From NCBI RefSeq assembly GCF_030269765.1, contig NZ_BSTX01000001.1:1681370-1745369 (forward strand): a stretch of DNA of 64,000 nt, given 5' to 3'. The notes under the pieces were generated by a model that saw nothing but the letters and a program-made list of their open reading frames with translations, was not told where the DNA came from and did not search any database. A program made the position numbers and the translations under genes. Positions within the stretch are counted from its first letter, which is position 1. Every line of letters starts with the position of its first letter. The stretch comes from Actinorhabdospora filicis (GTDB lineage: Bacteria > Actinomycetota > Actinomycetes > Mycobacteriales > Micromonosporaceae). Shown in pieces: positions 15,998-24,243 of this stretch.

Positions 15998-17014
15998 TTA
16001 GAGCTGCTCGGTCTCCCGGTAGTCGTCGCCGTCGTCTTCACCGAAGGCGTCGACGGCCTCGGCCGGGTCGAAGGTGCCCACGGAGTCCTTGAGGGACAGT
16101 CCCATGCCGGCGAGTTTCATCTTCACTTCGTCGATCGACTTCTGCCCGAAGTTGCGGATGTCGAGCAGGTCGGCCTCGGTGCGGTTTATCAGTTCACCGA
16201 CCGTGTCTACCCCCTCGCGCTTCAGGCAGTTGTACGAGCGGACGGTCAGCTCCAGGTCCTCGATCGGCAGCGCGAGGTCGGCGGCCATCTGGGCGTCCTG
16301 CGGGGACGGCCCGACGTCGATGCCCTCGGCGGTCGAGTCGAGTTCGCGGTAGAGCCCGAACAGCTCCACCAGCGTGGAACCGGCGGAGGCCAGTGCGGTG
16401 CGCGGGGTCGTGGACGGCTTGGTCTCGACGTCGACGATGAGCTTGTCGAAGTCGGTCCGCTGCTCGACACGGGTCGCCTCGACGCGGTAGCTGACCTTCA
16501 GCACCGGCGAGTAGATCGAGTCGACGGGGATCCGGCCGATCTCGGAGTTCGGCGCCTTGTTCTGCGGGGCGGAGACGTAACCGCGCCCACGCTCGACGGT
16601 GAACTCCATGTCGAGACGGCCCTTGCCGTTCAGGGTCGCCAGGTGCAGGTCCGGATTGTGCACGGACACGCCCGCGGGCGGCTGGATGTCACCGGCGGTG
16701 ACCTCGCCCGGGCCCTGCTTGCGCAGGTACATGGTGACCGGCTCGTCGTGCTCGCTAGACACGCACAGCTGCTTCACGGCCAGCACCAGCTCGACGACGT
16801 CTTCCTTCACGCCGGGGATGGTGGTGAACTCGTGCAGCACGCCGTCGATCTTGATCGAGGTGACCGCCGCGCCCGGGATCGAGCTGAGCAGCGTACGGCG
16901 CAGCGAGTTCCCGAGGGTGTAACCGAAACCGGGCTCCAGGGGTTCGATGGTGAACTTGGAGCGCGTCTCGGAAATGGACTCTTCGACCAGGGACGGTCGC
17001 TGAGTGATGAGCAC
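15998..17014 (-). CDS. rpoA: DNA-directed RNA polymerase subunit alpha
   Basis: 338 residues, normal length. The N-terminal domain carries [20 protein letters not shown], the dimerisation and assembly motif, and the C-terminal domain (about 245-320) has [35 protein letters not shown], the helices that bind UP elements and activators. GTG 17014 has GGAGG 6 nt upstream. It follows rpsD by 94 nt containing a 13-bp hairpin. Expression is with the ribosomal alpha operon. Confidence 0.98.
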   Translation of the reverse strand: MLITQRPSLVEESISETRSKFTIEPLEPGFGYTLGNSLRRTLLSSIPGAAVTSIKIDGVLHEFTTIPGVKEDVVELVLAVKQLCVSSEHDEPVTMYLRKQGPGEVTAGDIQPPAGVSVHNPDLHLATLNGKGRLDMEFTVERGRGYVSAPQNKAPNSEIGRIPVDSIYSPVLKVSYRVEATRVEQRTDFDKLIVDVETKPSTTPRTALASAGSTLVELFGLYRELDSTAEGIDVGPSPQDAQMAADLALPIEDLELTVRSYNCLKREGVDTVGELINRTEADLLDIRNFGQKSIDEVKMKLAGMGLSLKDSVGTFDPAEAVDAFGEDDGDDYRETEQL

Positions 17015-17071
17015 TGACTTCCTCCAGTAGTACGGGGACGACCACTATTTGACGTCCGCGAACACGGTGTC

Positions 17072-17099
17072 GGCCGCGCCTGGTGGACCAGACGCGGCC
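17072..17099 (-). promoter_or_regulatory. Hairpin between rpsD and rpoA
   Basis: GGCCGCGCCTGGT (17072-17084) pairs with ACCAGACGCGGCC (17087-17099) with one mismatch and a 2-nt loop as written. There is no T tract after it on the minus strand, so it may be an RNA processing or stability element, or an attenuator that sets the rpoA level. Confidence 0.55.
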
Positions 17100-17108
17100 G
17101 GTGAGCTG

Positions 17109-17735
17109 CTACTTCGAGTAGAGCTCGACGATGAGCTGCTCCTGGACCTGGGTGTCGATGACCGAGCGGGCCGGCAGCGAGTGAACCAGGATCTTCATGC
17201 GGCTCGGGATGGGCTCCAGCCACGCCGGGACGCGCTTCTCGCCGGCCTCGGCGCGGGCGACGAGGAACGGCGTCATCTCGGTGGACTTGGCGCGCACCTC
17301 GATGATGTCCTTCGGGGAGACCCGGTAGGACGGGATGTCGACCTTGCGGCCGTTCACGATGAAGTGGCCGTGCTTGACCAGCTGGCGGGCCATGTCACGG
17401 GACTTGGCGTAGCCGGCGCGGTAAACCACGTTGTCCAGGCGCGACTCAAGGATCTCCAGGAGAACCTCACCCGTCTTGCCCTGGCGCTTGTTGGCCTCTT
17501 CGTAGTAGTTGCGGAACTGCTTCTCAAGCACGCCGTAGGTGCGCTTGGCCTTCTGCTTCTCGCGCATCTGAAGGAGGTACTCGGTCTCCTTCGGACGGCC
17601 GCGGCCGTGCTGGCCGGGCGGGTAGGGGCGCGACTCAAGCGGGCACTTCGCGCTCTCGCACTTGGAGCCCTTGAGGAACAGCTTGACCTTCTCGCGACGG
17701 CAGCGACGGCAGTCAGGTCCGGTGTAACGAGCCAT
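17109..17735 (-). CDS. rpsD: 30S ribosomal protein S4 (zinc-binding form)
   Basis: 208 residues. Cys9, Cys12, Cys26 and Cys31 form a CxxC-x13-CxxxxC zinc site, so this is the C+ paralogue type. The S4 RNA-binding domain [20 protein letters not shown] lies near residue 100. S4 nucleates assembly of the small-subunit body and in other bacteria represses its own alpha operon. It lies 18 nt after rpsK on the same transcript. Confidence 0.98.
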   Translation of the reverse strand: MARYTGPDCRRCRREKVKLFLKGSKCESAKCPLESRPYPPGQHGRGRPKETEYLLQMREKQKAKRTYGVLEKQFRNYYEEANKRQGKTGEVLLEILESRLDNVVYRAGYAKSRDMARQLVKHGHFIVNGRKVDIPSYRVSPKDIIEVRAKSTEMTPFLVARAEAGEKRVPAWLEPIPSRMKILVHSLPARSVIDTQVQEQLIVELYSK

Positions 17736-17753
17736 TGTCTCTAATCCCCTACC

Positions 17754-18158
17754 TCAGACCCGGCGCCGCTTGGGCGGGCGGCAGCCGTTGTGCGGCTGCG
17801 GGGTCACGTCCTGAATCTGGCCGACCTCAAGACCCGCCGCCTGGAGCGAACGGATCGCGGTCTCACGGCCGGAGCCGGGACCCTTGACGAAGACGTCGAC
17901 CTTGCGCATGCCGTGCTCCATCGCGCGGCGAGCGGCGGCCTCGGCGGCCATCTGCGCGGCGAACGGAGTCGACTTGCGGGAACCCTTGAAGCCCACCTGG
18001 CCGGACGACGACCAGGAGATGACGGCACCGGTGGGGTCGGTGATCGAGACGATGGTGTTGTTGAACGTGCTCTTGATGTGGGCGTGCCCGTGAGCGACGT
18101 TCTTCTTTTCCTTGCGGCGGAGCTTCTTGACGGCTCCGGCGCGTGCCTTAGGCGGCAT
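17754..18158 (-). CDS. rpsK: 30S ribosomal protein S11
   Basis: 134 residues, normal length. Shows [20 protein letters not shown] and the C-terminal [18 protein letters not shown] hallmark of S11. S11 lies at the platform near the 3' end of 16S rRNA, next to the Shine-Dalgarno helix. It is the middle gene of rpsM-rpsK-rpsD, 41 nt after rpsM. Confidence 0.98.
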   Translation of the reverse strand: MPPKARAGAVKKLRRKEKKNVAHGHAHIKSTFNNTIVSITDPTGAVISWSSSGQVGFKGSRKSTPFAAQMAAEAAARRAMEHGMRKVDVFVKGPGSGRETAIRSLQAAGLEVGQIQDVTPQPHNGCRPPKRRRV

Positions 18159-18199
18159 GTGTCTATGCGCTCCTTGTTAAAAGCCTGTAGGGACCGGTG

Positions 18200-18580
18200 C
18201 TACTTCTTGCCGGGCTTCTTCTTGCCGGCCACGGTGCGCTTCGGACCCTTGCGGGTGCGAGCGTTCGTGCGGGTGCGCTGACCGCGCACCGGCAGACCGC
18301 GGCGGTGCCGGATGCCCTGGTAGCAGCCGATCTCGACCTTGCGGCGGATGTCCGCGGCGACCTCGCGGCGAAGGTCACCTTCCACCTGGTAGTTCTGCTC
18401 GATCCAGTCACGGAGCTGGACGAGCTCGGCGTCCGTGAGGTCCTTGACCCGCTTGTTGGGGTCGATCCCCGTGCCCGCGCAGGTGGCGATCGCACGGGTA
18501 CGGCCGAGGCCGTAGATGTAGGTGAGGCCGATCTCCAGACGCTTTTCGCGCGGGAGGTCGACACCGACTAGACGTGCCAT
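18200..18580 (-). CDS. rpsM: 30S ribosomal protein S13
   Basis: 126 residues. Contains [30 protein letters not shown] and [20 protein letters not shown], the S13 signature and basic tail that contacts the P-site tRNA and the intersubunit bridge. It begins the actinobacterial alpha-operon segment and is preceded by two hairpins in the 147-nt gap after rpmJ. Confidence 0.98.
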   Translation of the reverse strand: MARLVGVDLPREKRLEIGLTYIYGLGRTRAIATCAGTGIDPNKRVKDLTDAELVQLRDWIEQNYQVEGDLRREVAADIRRKVEIGCYQGIRHRRGLPVRGQRTRTNARTRKGPKRTVAGKKKPGKK

Positions 18581-18627
18581 AAAAGGCTGGTGCTCCTTGT
18601 ATGTACGGAGGTCGTCGCCACCCCATC

Positions 18628-18669
18628 CCTCATCAGCCCGTGATGAGGCCCTGGCCTCCGATACCAGGG
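18628..18669 (-). promoter_or_regulatory. Tandem hairpins in the rpsM leader
   Basis: Two adjacent perfect hairpins between rpmJ and rpsM: CCTCATCA (18628-18635) with TGATGAGG (18641-18648), and CCCTGG (18649-18654) with CCAGGG (18664-18669). They are at the position where the S4-binding leader of the alpha operon is found in other bacteria, so an S4 autoregulatory site is plausible but unproven; a terminator role is less likely because no T tract follows. Confidence 0.45.
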
Positions 18670-18727
18670 GTCGTCCACGCGTGAGCGCGGACGGCGGGGG
18701 ACGCTGCGGTGCCCGGTGGGCCGCGAA

Positions 18728-18841
18728 TTAACCCTGACGCTGCTTGTGGCGCGGGTCCTCGCAGATCACCATGACCCGGCCGTGGCGGCGGATCACGCGA
18801 CACTTGTTGCAGATCTTCTTAACGCTCGGCTTGACCTTCAC
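18728..18841 (-). CDS. rpmJ: 50S ribosomal protein L36 (zinc-ribbon form)
   Basis: 37 residues with the single zinc-ribbon of L36: CNKC near residue 11, C27 and H32 ([12 protein letters not shown]). The length and sequence match the Cys-containing L36 form. The start is GTG 18841, giving VKVKPSVKK, the conserved N-terminus. It follows infA by 25 nt. Confidence 0.95.
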   Translation of the reverse strand: MKVKPSVKKICNKCRVIRRHGRVMVICEDPRHKQRQG

Positions 18842-18866
18842 GGCTGCCCTTTTGTGTCTTCGTCGG

Positions 18867-19088
18867 TCAGCGGTAGCGGTAGACGATCCGGCCGCGGGAC
18901 AGGTCGTAGGGGGAAAGTTCCACCACGACACGGTCCTCCGGCAGAATCCGGATGTAGTGCTGTCGCATCTTGCCGCTGATGTGGGCCAGAACCTTGTGGC
19001 CGTTGGTCAGCTCCACCCGGAACATGGCGTTGGGCAGGGGCTCGATGACACGACCCTCGATCTCGATGGCGCCGTCTTTTTTCGGCAT
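18867..19088 (-). CDS. infA: Translation initiation factor IF-1
   Basis: 73 residues of a single OB fold: [40 protein letters not shown] and RIVYRYR at the end, all conserved in IF-1. It binds the A site of the 30S subunit during initiation. ATG 19088 is directly preceded by GGAGGAC. It begins the distal part of the superoperon, but its usual upstream neighbour map is 11.7 kb away because of an inserted block. Confidence 0.97.
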   Translation of the reverse strand: MPKKDGAIEIEGRVIEPLPNAMFRVELTNGHKVLAHISGKMRQHYIRILPEDRVVVELSPYDLSRGRIVYRYR

Positions 19089-19387
19089 GTCCTCCGCTAC
19101 CGTGACTTTCTGATTGCGAACAATGTGGCTCCGCGATCCGTTGGTTCGCAGAGTTGCCCGGGACGGACCCGGAAGGCACACGCACCCTCAGCCGCTCCGC
19201 CGGCCTTGGGAAGCGCTCCTAGGCACGGCAGAATGGGCGCGCTGCGCCAGCGCTGAACTCTACTCCCCTTCATCGAGACCCGCCACTTCGGGTCCGGAAG
19301 GGTACGCGGAACGTGAGTTCGCTCGCGCGACGGGGCGTGATGTCACCCCAGGCCCGGCAGGTACGTCAATGTCCCGAGAGACCGGGA
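19089..19387. other. Spacer upstream of infA, likely promoter region
   Basis: 299 nt between infA and the 195-aa WXG protein gene on the same strand. No coding frame is convincing. Because the block upstream is unrelated to translation, infA probably needs its own promoter here; minus-strand TAGAGT (about 19260-19265) and TACCCT-like sequences are weak -10 candidates, but no clear -35 accompanies them. Confidence 0.4.
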
Positions 19388-19975
19388 TCATCCCGTGCTG
19401 TGACCCAGATCATCGGCTCCGGCGCGGCCGCGCAGCCGCGCCGACTGGACGGCGAGCAGCTCGCTCACCTCGGCGTAGCCCACCGCCCGTCCCCGGTCGT
19501 CGTCCCCGGCGCGCGCGCCGCGCTCGGCGACCCGGCGCGAGGCGGCCCGGGTCCGCTCCACCGCGTCGCGCAGGACGCCCAGGGCCTCCTCGCCGCGCGA
19601 GGCGTGCCAGGCGACGGCGGCCAGCATCGAGGCGCCGCCGGTGGCCTCGGACATGGCCTGGGCCAGCCCGTGCACGGCGGCGATCTCGGCGAGCACGCCC
19701 GCCGCGCTCTCCAGCGCGACGGTGGTGTCGGCCTGTTCCTCTTCGCGCCGGACGTCGGCGGCGACGGCGTCGGCGCGCTCGGCGGCCTCCAGCAGCGTCC
19801 GGCGGTAGGACGCGGCCACCGCCAGGTAGGAGGCGGCGCCGGGCCCGGTCCAGGTGAGCTTGTCGACGGCGCGCGTGTAGGCCTCGGCGGCCGCGCGCAG
19901 CTCCTCGGCGACGCGCTCCCAGGCGCCGCCGGTGCCCTCGTGCCGGGCGAGCGCCTCGGCGGTCTCCCGGATCAC
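19388..19975 (-). CDS. WXG-type helical protein, putative type VII secretion substrate
   Basis: 195 residues, nearly all helical and Ala-rich. WTG at 42-44 falls at the turn between two helices, followed by a Tyr-containing helix (ASYLAVAASYRRTLLEAAERA), the pattern shared by all WXG proteins of this island. The C-terminal half (100-195) is another Ala/Arg-rich helical region without a match I recognise. GTG 19975 overlaps the TGA of the upstream EspC-like gene by 4 nt. It is the distal gene of module A (YbaB-like, EspC-like, WXG). The export role is inferred from family and context; no membrane segment or signal peptide is seen. Confidence 0.6.
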   Translation of the reverse strand: MIRETAEALARHEGTGGAWERVAEELRAAAEAYTRAVDKLTWTGPGAASYLAVAASYRRTLLEAAERADAVAADVRREEEQADTTVALESAAGVLAEIAAVHGLAQAMSEATGGASMLAAVAWHASRGEEALGVLRDAVERTRAASRRVAERGARAGDDDRGRAVGYAEVSELLAVQSARLRGRAGADDLGHSTG

Positions 19976-20217
19976 CGTTCGCCGTCCATGGCGCGGGTGG
20001 CGGTCTGCTCGGTGCCGGCGTAGGCGGCGGCGGTGGCGTGGACGAGCCCGGCGAGCTCGTCGCCCATCACCGCCAGGCCGCGCAGGGCGGCGGCGGTGCC
20101 GGTCTCGCCGGGGACGCCGCGGGCGAGGTCGGCGGCGGCGCGGACGCGCGCGACGACCTCGTCGCGGACGCGTTCGGCGTGTTCGCGCAGTCCGGCGGGG
20201 TCGACTCCGTAGTTCAC
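19972..20217 (-). CDS. EspC-like small protein with GVDP start and YxxxE motif
   Basis: 81 residues. It begins VNYGVDPAGLREHAERV, the N-terminal signature of all EspC-like proteins here, and has Tyr66-x3-Glu70 near the C-terminus, matching the YxxxD/E export motif of type VII (ESX) substrates. The predicted structure is a two-helix hairpin. GTG 20217 and the TGA of the upstream YbaB-like gene overlap (GTGA), and its own TGA overlaps the next gene in the same way. In mycobacteria EspC is secreted together with partner proteins; the same role is inferred here. Confidence 0.65.
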   Translation of the reverse strand: MNYGVDPAGLREHAERVRDEVVARVRAAADLARGVPGETGTAAALRGLAVMGDELAGLVHATAAAYAGTEQTATRAMDGER

Positions 20218-20570
20218 CCGTCCACTCCTTCGGGTCGGCGTCCGGTGGCCACGGCGGTGAGGTCGCCGACGCCGAGCTCGTCGAGGGCGAGGTGGACGTG
20301 GGCGGCGGCCGCGTCGGCGGCCTGCGCGTGGGCGTCCATGAGGGCCGCCGACAGGCGTGCGGGCGGCAGGCCGGTGGCCCGGTCGGTGAAGTCGGCGGCG
20401 AGGAGGTTCCCGGCCGCGCCGACGGTGACGGTGACGGTCCCGTCGCGGTCGCGGCCGGTGAAGGTCGCCCCGGCGAGCGCCGCCCCCGCGCGCTCTCCCC
20501 GCCGGTGCATGTGGTCCAGCCGCTCGTCGAGGCGGCGGGTCCAGTCGTCGAAGTCGAAGGAACGCGTCAT
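20214..20570 (-). CDS. YbaB/EbfC-like protein (EspL-like), module A
   Basis: 118 residues. A long N-terminal helix (DWTRRLDERLDHMHRRGERA) is followed by three strands with VTVTVGAAGNLLAADF and a C-terminal helix (LPPARLSAALMDAHAQA), the YbaB/EbfC fold. In mycobacterial ESX-1 loci the YbaB-like EspL is encoded beside Esp substrates and stabilises them; three such genes here each head an EspC-like gene. So a chaperone-like role is at least as likely as DNA binding. ATG 20570 has GGGA 7 nt upstream. Confidence 0.65.
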   Translation of the reverse strand: MTRSFDFDDWTRRLDERLDHMHRRGERAGAALAGATFTGRDRDGTVTVTVGAAGNLLAADFTDRATGLPPARLSAALMDAHAQAADAAAAHVHLALDELGVGDLTAVATGRRPEGVDG

Positions 20571-20718
20571 GACACATCCCGTGCTCGTCGTGGTGGGATC
20601 GCGAAAGTACATCGGGTGCGTAATGGGATGCCAAATCCGAGACGGGTACGGTTCCGGCGAACCGGACGGCGTCCGGGTCGGGTGAACGGGTGGTTCCGGG
20701 CTGGTCGGCCCGCCCGGT

Positions 20719-21258
20719 TCACGGGGTGGGTGTGGGCAGGATCTCGGCGCCGGTGGACTGTTCGGCGAGGACGGCGGCGACTTCGCGGTATGCGCGGGCC
20801 TTGCCGCGCAGCCCGTCGGCGTCGCCGGTGGCGAGGAGCGCGGCGGTGGCGCGCAGTTCGGTGGCCAGCATCGCCGCGACGCCCCGGTAGCCCTCGGAGG
20901 CGCGGCCGGTCCAGCCGGTGAGGGCGGCGACGGCGGTCTCGTGGGCGTCGGCGGCGGCGCGGAGGGCCGCCACCGGGTCCCCGCCGGGGTCGGCCCGGGG
21001 GGCGGGTGACGGCGGGGGCGAGGCGGGTTCGGCCTCGGGGCTCCCGGTCTCCCACAGCCGGGCGGTGTCGACGCGCGCGTAGGCGTCGGCGCTGGCGCGC
21101 ACGAAGTCGGCGAGCTGGTCGCCGAAGTCGACGAGCGCGCGCAGGGCCGCGGTGGCGGCCTCGCCTTCGGCGGTCAGGCCGCGCGCCGGGTCGAGGGCGG
21201 CGCGCGTCGCGTCGGCGTGGTGGCGCAGGGCGGCGGGGTCGACGCCGTAGCCGTTCAT
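20719..21258 (-). CDS. Fused EspC-like and WXG protein
   Basis: 179 residues. Residues 1-75 are EspC-like: MNGYGVDPAAL at the start and Tyr60-x3-Asp64 as the YxxxD motif. A Pro/Ser/Ala linker (about 75-95) leads to a WXG-type helical domain with GWTGRASEGYRGVAA. The same two domains occur as separate adjacent genes at 23270-23760, so this is a gene fusion (or that is a fission). It lies 53 nt after the 370-aa WXG gene and has its own site TGGAAGG upstream of ATG 21258. A type VII secretion substrate is inferred. Confidence 0.65.
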   Translation of the reverse strand: MNGYGVDPAALRHHADATRAALDPARGLTAEGEAATAALRALVDFGDQLADFVRASADAYARVDTARLWETGSPEAEPASPPPSPAPRADPGGDPVAALRAAADAHETAVAALTGWTGRASEGYRGVAAMLATELRATAALLATGDADGLRGKARAYREVAAVLAEQSTGAEILPTPTP

Positions 21259-21311
21259 GTGGTCCTTCCACGGGGTGGTGCGGCCGGACCGGTGCCCGGC
21301 CGCCGCGCGGT

Positions 21312-22424
21312 CTACGGGGACTCGTCCTTGTTCGGGTCGAGCTTGGTGGGGTCGCCTTCCTTCTGGGAGGCCATGCCGTCGCGGATGCCCTTCATGGCGC
21401 CCTTGCCGGCGCTGTTGGGGTAGTTGCCCGCGCCGCGCACGAGGTTGTCCCAGGAGTGGTTCGGGGGCTGCCCGGGAGCCGGTTTGGCCACCCACGGGTT
21501 GCCGGTGCTCACCTTGTTCTGCCAGCCGGTCTTGAAGGCGTCGACCCTGTTGTGACCGCCCTGCTTCCAGCCCTCGCCGCGCAGTTTGAGGTCCATCTGG
21601 CGCAGCGAGGCGTTGTCGGCGAGGTTCTTGCTGCGGATCGCCAGGTCCTTGCTCGCGTTGCCCATCTTCGTGCCCGCCTTCTGGATGGCGCCGCCCATCT
21701 TCCCGAAGCGCCCGGCGAGCTTGCCGCAGACCTTCATGAGCTTGGCGATCTGCTTGCCGATGCTCGCCATCACCGAGGCCAGCCGCGCCCAGAACCAGCC
21801 CATCGCGCTGGCCAGGGACGCCCCGAAGGTCACCGTCGCCGAGGCCACCGCGGGCACCACGACCATGATCACCTGGGTGACGAAGTCCGAGATGAGCTTG
21901 ACGACCAGGTCCTTGATGGTGGCCACGACCACGCCGGTCATCGCGATGCCCCGGGACACCTCCTGCGACCAGGCCGCCGCTCCCCGCAGCGAGACCTGGA
22001 ACTCCCCCGCCACGGTCATGTAGCCGTCGGCGGCCTGCCCGTTCCAGCCGGTGAGGCCCGCGGTGACCTGCTCGTACTCGTCGGCGGCCTGGTTGAGTTC
22101 GACCGACAGCTGCGTCCAGGTGGCCGCCAGCGCGGTGACCTCGTAGGGGTCGCCGGTGAAGAAGTGGATGGTCTCCTGGAGGAACTCCACGTGGTCCAGC
22201 AGCCAGCCGATGCCGGAGACCATCAGTCCTTTGAGCGGGTTGGCCACCACCGACAGGAAGTCCAGGGCGATGAGCGCGCCGTCGATGCCGAGGGCGATGC
22301 CGTTCCAGCCCTCGCCGTCCAGGCCCGCCTTGATGTCGGTGTAGGCGTTGTACCCGCCCGACATGACGCGGACGCCGGCGAACGGCTGCGGATCGCGCTC
22401 GCCGACGATCATGGGGTTGGTCAT
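21312..22424 (-). CDS. Large WXG protein with hydrophobic region, putative ESX effector (370 aa)
   Basis: 370 residues. A hydrophobic stretch (about 43-75, IALGIDGALIALDFLSVVAN) precedes the helical WXG domain with WNG at 127-129. A second long hydrophobic region (about 155-225) contains VVVATIKDLVVKLISDFV and VTFGASLASAMGWFWARL. The C-terminus is basic and hydrophilic, ending in GDPTKLDPNKDESP. A 372-aa paralogue at 24244 shares the whole layout. ATG 22424 overlaps the EspC-like stop by 4 nt (ATGA). It resembles EspB/PPE-like or LXG-type ESX substrates that act on membranes, but no known toxin domain is recognised. Confidence 0.6.
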   Translation of the reverse strand: MTNPMIVGERDPQPFAGVRVMSGGYNAYTDIKAGLDGEGWNGIALGIDGALIALDFLSVVANPLKGLMVSGIGWLLDHVEFLQETIHFFTGDPYEVTALAATWTQLSVELNQAADEYEQVTAGLTGWNGQAADGYMTVAGEFQVSLRGAAAWSQEVSRGIAMTGVVVATIKDLVVKLISDFVTQVIMVVVPAVASATVTFGASLASAMGWFWARLASVMASIGKQIAKLMKVCGKLAGRFGKMGGAIQKAGTKMGNASKDLAIRSKNLADNASLRQMDLKLRGEGWKQGGHNRVDAFKTGWQNKVSTGNPWVAKPAPGQPPNHSWDNLVRGAGNYPNSAGKGAMKGIRDGMASQKEGDPTKLDPNKDESP

Positions 22425-22741
22425 CGCGTCATGATCCTTTCCATCATGTCCCGCAGGTCCTTTTCGGTCGTGGCGTAGTTGGCCGCGACCGCGTCGACGT
22501 TCTTGGCGATGCCGTCGCCGAGCTCGCCCATCTTCTTGATGGCGTCGGCGGCGTCGCCGGTGCAGGCCTCGACGATGTCGGGCATGAAGGTGGACAGCAG
22601 GACGCCGTAGACGCTTCGGTCGCCGAACTTGACCTGCCCGGCGGCGTCGGCGGCGAGCTTGACGCGGTCCATGATCTGGTTCTTCAGGACGGTGGCGTGC
22701 GCCTTCACGACGACGGGGTCGACCCCGTATCCGGTGCTCAC
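22421..22741 (-). CDS. EspC-like protein, module B
   Basis: 106 residues. Starts VSTGYGVDPVVVKAHATVL and ends with a helix carrying Tyr89-x3-Glu93 (NYATTEKDLRDMMERIM), the YxxxE motif. The IMDRVKLAADAAGQVKFGD block is shared with the 107-aa paralogue. It matches the mycobacterial EspC type in length and in having a Tyr-x3-acidic motif followed by an amphipathic helix. GTG 22741 overlaps the YbaB-like stop (GTGA). Probably secreted as a partner of the 370-aa WXG protein encoded next. Confidence 0.7.
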   Translation of the reverse strand: MSTGYGVDPVVVKAHATVLKNQIMDRVKLAADAAGQVKFGDRSVYGVLLSTFMPDIVEACTGDAADAIKKMGELGDGIAKNVDAVAANYATTEKDLRDMMERIMTR

Positions 22742-23100
22742 CGGTCGGCGTCCGGGAGGGGCACGTTGGCGCGCAGGACCTCCATGAGGGAGGAGGTGTC
22801 GCCGGTGATCTCGGCGAGCCGCTCCTGGAGCCGCCGGGCGGCCTCGGTGACGGCCTCGCCGTAGGTCTCCATGAACGCGATGGACAGCTGCGGCGCCGAC
22901 AGGCCCTCGGCGGCCGCGCCGAACCGCACCTGGACCACGTTGCCCGAGGCCCCGACCGTGATGGTGAGGACGCCGCGCCGGTGGCTGTGGGTGTAGTCCC
23001 CTTCGGTCACCGCGGCGGAGGCCCGTTCGGCCTTCTCCTGCATGACCGCGATCTGGTCGTCGAAGCCGCGCGCCCATTCCTCGTAATCGAACTGTGCCAT
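22738..23100 (-). CDS. YbaB/EbfC-like protein (EspL-like), module B
   Basis: 120 residues. Starts MAQFDYEEWARGFDDQIAVM, with a long helix, then strands LTITVGASGNVVQVRFG and the helix LSAPQLSIAFMETYGEAV, as in YbaB/EbfC. Close to the 123-aa copy of module C and more distant from the 118-aa copy of module A. It heads a three-gene overlapping set followed by the fused 179-aa gene. ATG 23100 follows GGGA at 9-10 nt. Confidence 0.65.
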   Translation of the reverse strand: MAQFDYEEWARGFDDQIAVMQEKAERASAAVTEGDYTHSHRRGVLTITVGASGNVVQVRFGAAAEGLSAPQLSIAFMETYGEAVTEAARRLQERLAEITGDTSSLMEVLRANVPLPDADR

Positions 23101-23269
23101 CGCGCCGTCCCAGCATCTCCGTCGGATTCGGACACGCGAGCCTAGACGGGACGGCGGGACACGATCGTGACGTTCAAGTGGATCTTCCGCTAACGAAGGG
23201 AAACTTGAGATGACGTCGCTGGCAGGACCCGTTGAGACGGCGGAAAATGTTGGCACGAAAGAGATCCGG

Positions 23270-23542
23270 CTAGCCGCCGGTGAGCTCGGCCCGCACCGTG
23301 GCGGCTCGCGCGAGCATGAACGCCGCGACCTCCCGGTGGTCGCGGGCCTTGTCGCGCAGAGCCCCGGCGTCCCCTGCGGCCAGGGCGCCGGCGGCGGCCC
23401 GCAGCTCACCGGCGAAGAGCGCGGCCACCGCCCGGTAGCCGTCGGCGGCCTCGCCGTGCCAGGACGTCAGGGCGGCGACCGCCGCCTCGTGCGCGTCGGC
23501 CGCGGCCAGCAGCGCCGCCACCACCGGTTCCGGACCGCTCAC
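23270..23542 (-). CDS. Small WXG-type protein
   Basis: 90 residues. Two helices with WHG at 28-30 (LTSWHGEAADGYRAVAA), matching the WXG domain of the fused 179-aa protein over its length. GTG 23542 is preferred to GTG 23548 because it gives the GTGA overlap with the EspC-like gene seen throughout the island. It would pair with the 73-aa EspC-like protein as a helical hairpin dimer for type VII export. Confidence 0.6.
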   Translation of the reverse strand: MSGPEPVVAALLAAADAHEAAVAALTSWHGEAADGYRAVAALFAGELRAAAGALAAGDAGALRDKARDHREVAAFMLARAATVRAELTGG

Positions 23543-23760
23543 GCCCACGTCCCCTCGGTCTCGCAGCGGGCGTAGGCGAGGGCGGAGGCGTCCACCAGTG
23601 TGCTGAGTCCCTCGCCGAGCTCGGTGAGGCCGCGCAGCGCGGCGAGGGTGGCCGGGTCGAGATCGCCGGAGGCGAGCGCGGCGCGCAGGGGCGCCAGCAG
23701 CTCCAGGGTCGCGTGGGCGTGCCGGGTGAGGTCACCGGGGTCGACGCCGTATCCGCTCAT
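23539..23760 (-). CDS. EspC-like small protein
   Basis: 73 residues. Starts MSGYGVDPGDLTRHAHATLE and has Tyr63-x3-Glu67 (YARCE) near the end, the YxxxE motif. It is the separate-gene counterpart of residues 1-75 of the 179-aa fusion. ATG 23760 is preceded by GGAAGGAAG. The transcript probably starts in the 483-nt spacer upstream, so this pair may be expressed apart from module C. Confidence 0.65.
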   Translation of the reverse strand: MSGYGVDPGDLTRHAHATLELLAPLRAALASGDLDPATLAALRGLTELGEGLSTLVDASALAYARCETEGTWA

Positions 23761-24243
23761 GCCGACTTCTTCCTTCCTTTCAGGATCGTGATCGTGGTGA
23801 GGTATCCCCGGCCAGGGCGGGGAGGAACGCGGCGAGCCGCGGCCACGGGCGGTCGGCCGGACCGCCTGAGGCCGGAGGCCGAGGGGCGCGAGGGAAGGGT
23901 TTTGGCCGCGTGTCTGTGAAGGACGCGCGCGTGCAGCGGCGCAACCAACCCCCAGAGCCACGAATCACCGTGTGCCGAAGAACAAAGCCCGCCCCCGGCT
24001 CGGGAGAAGTGTCTTGATTCCGGGGTCGGCGGGGACGGAGTTCCCTGGTGGGGGTCCAGGGGGCAAAGCCCCTTGGGCACCAAGCGGAGAAGACGCCAAC
24101 CCACGGCCGCGAGCACCCACATACGCCCGGGTCTTTTCGGCGCGTGGCACACGCGCCGTCCCGCCCGTGTGCCCGCTTCCCAGCCCACGCCTACGGCCCG
24201 CGAGGCCCGGCTACGCCACCCCCGCCGCACCTCCGCCCTCGGC
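23761..24243. other. Spacer inside the secretion island with a hairpin repeat
   Basis: 483 nt without a convincing gene. At 24056-24076 a hairpin CCAGGGGGC-AAA-GCCCCTTGG, preceded by GGGGT, resembles the short GC-rich hairpin repeats scattered in actinomycete genomes; it may terminate the module C transcript, whose last stop is at 24244. The promoter of the EspC/WXG pair should also lie here, but I cannot point to it. Confidence 0.45.
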
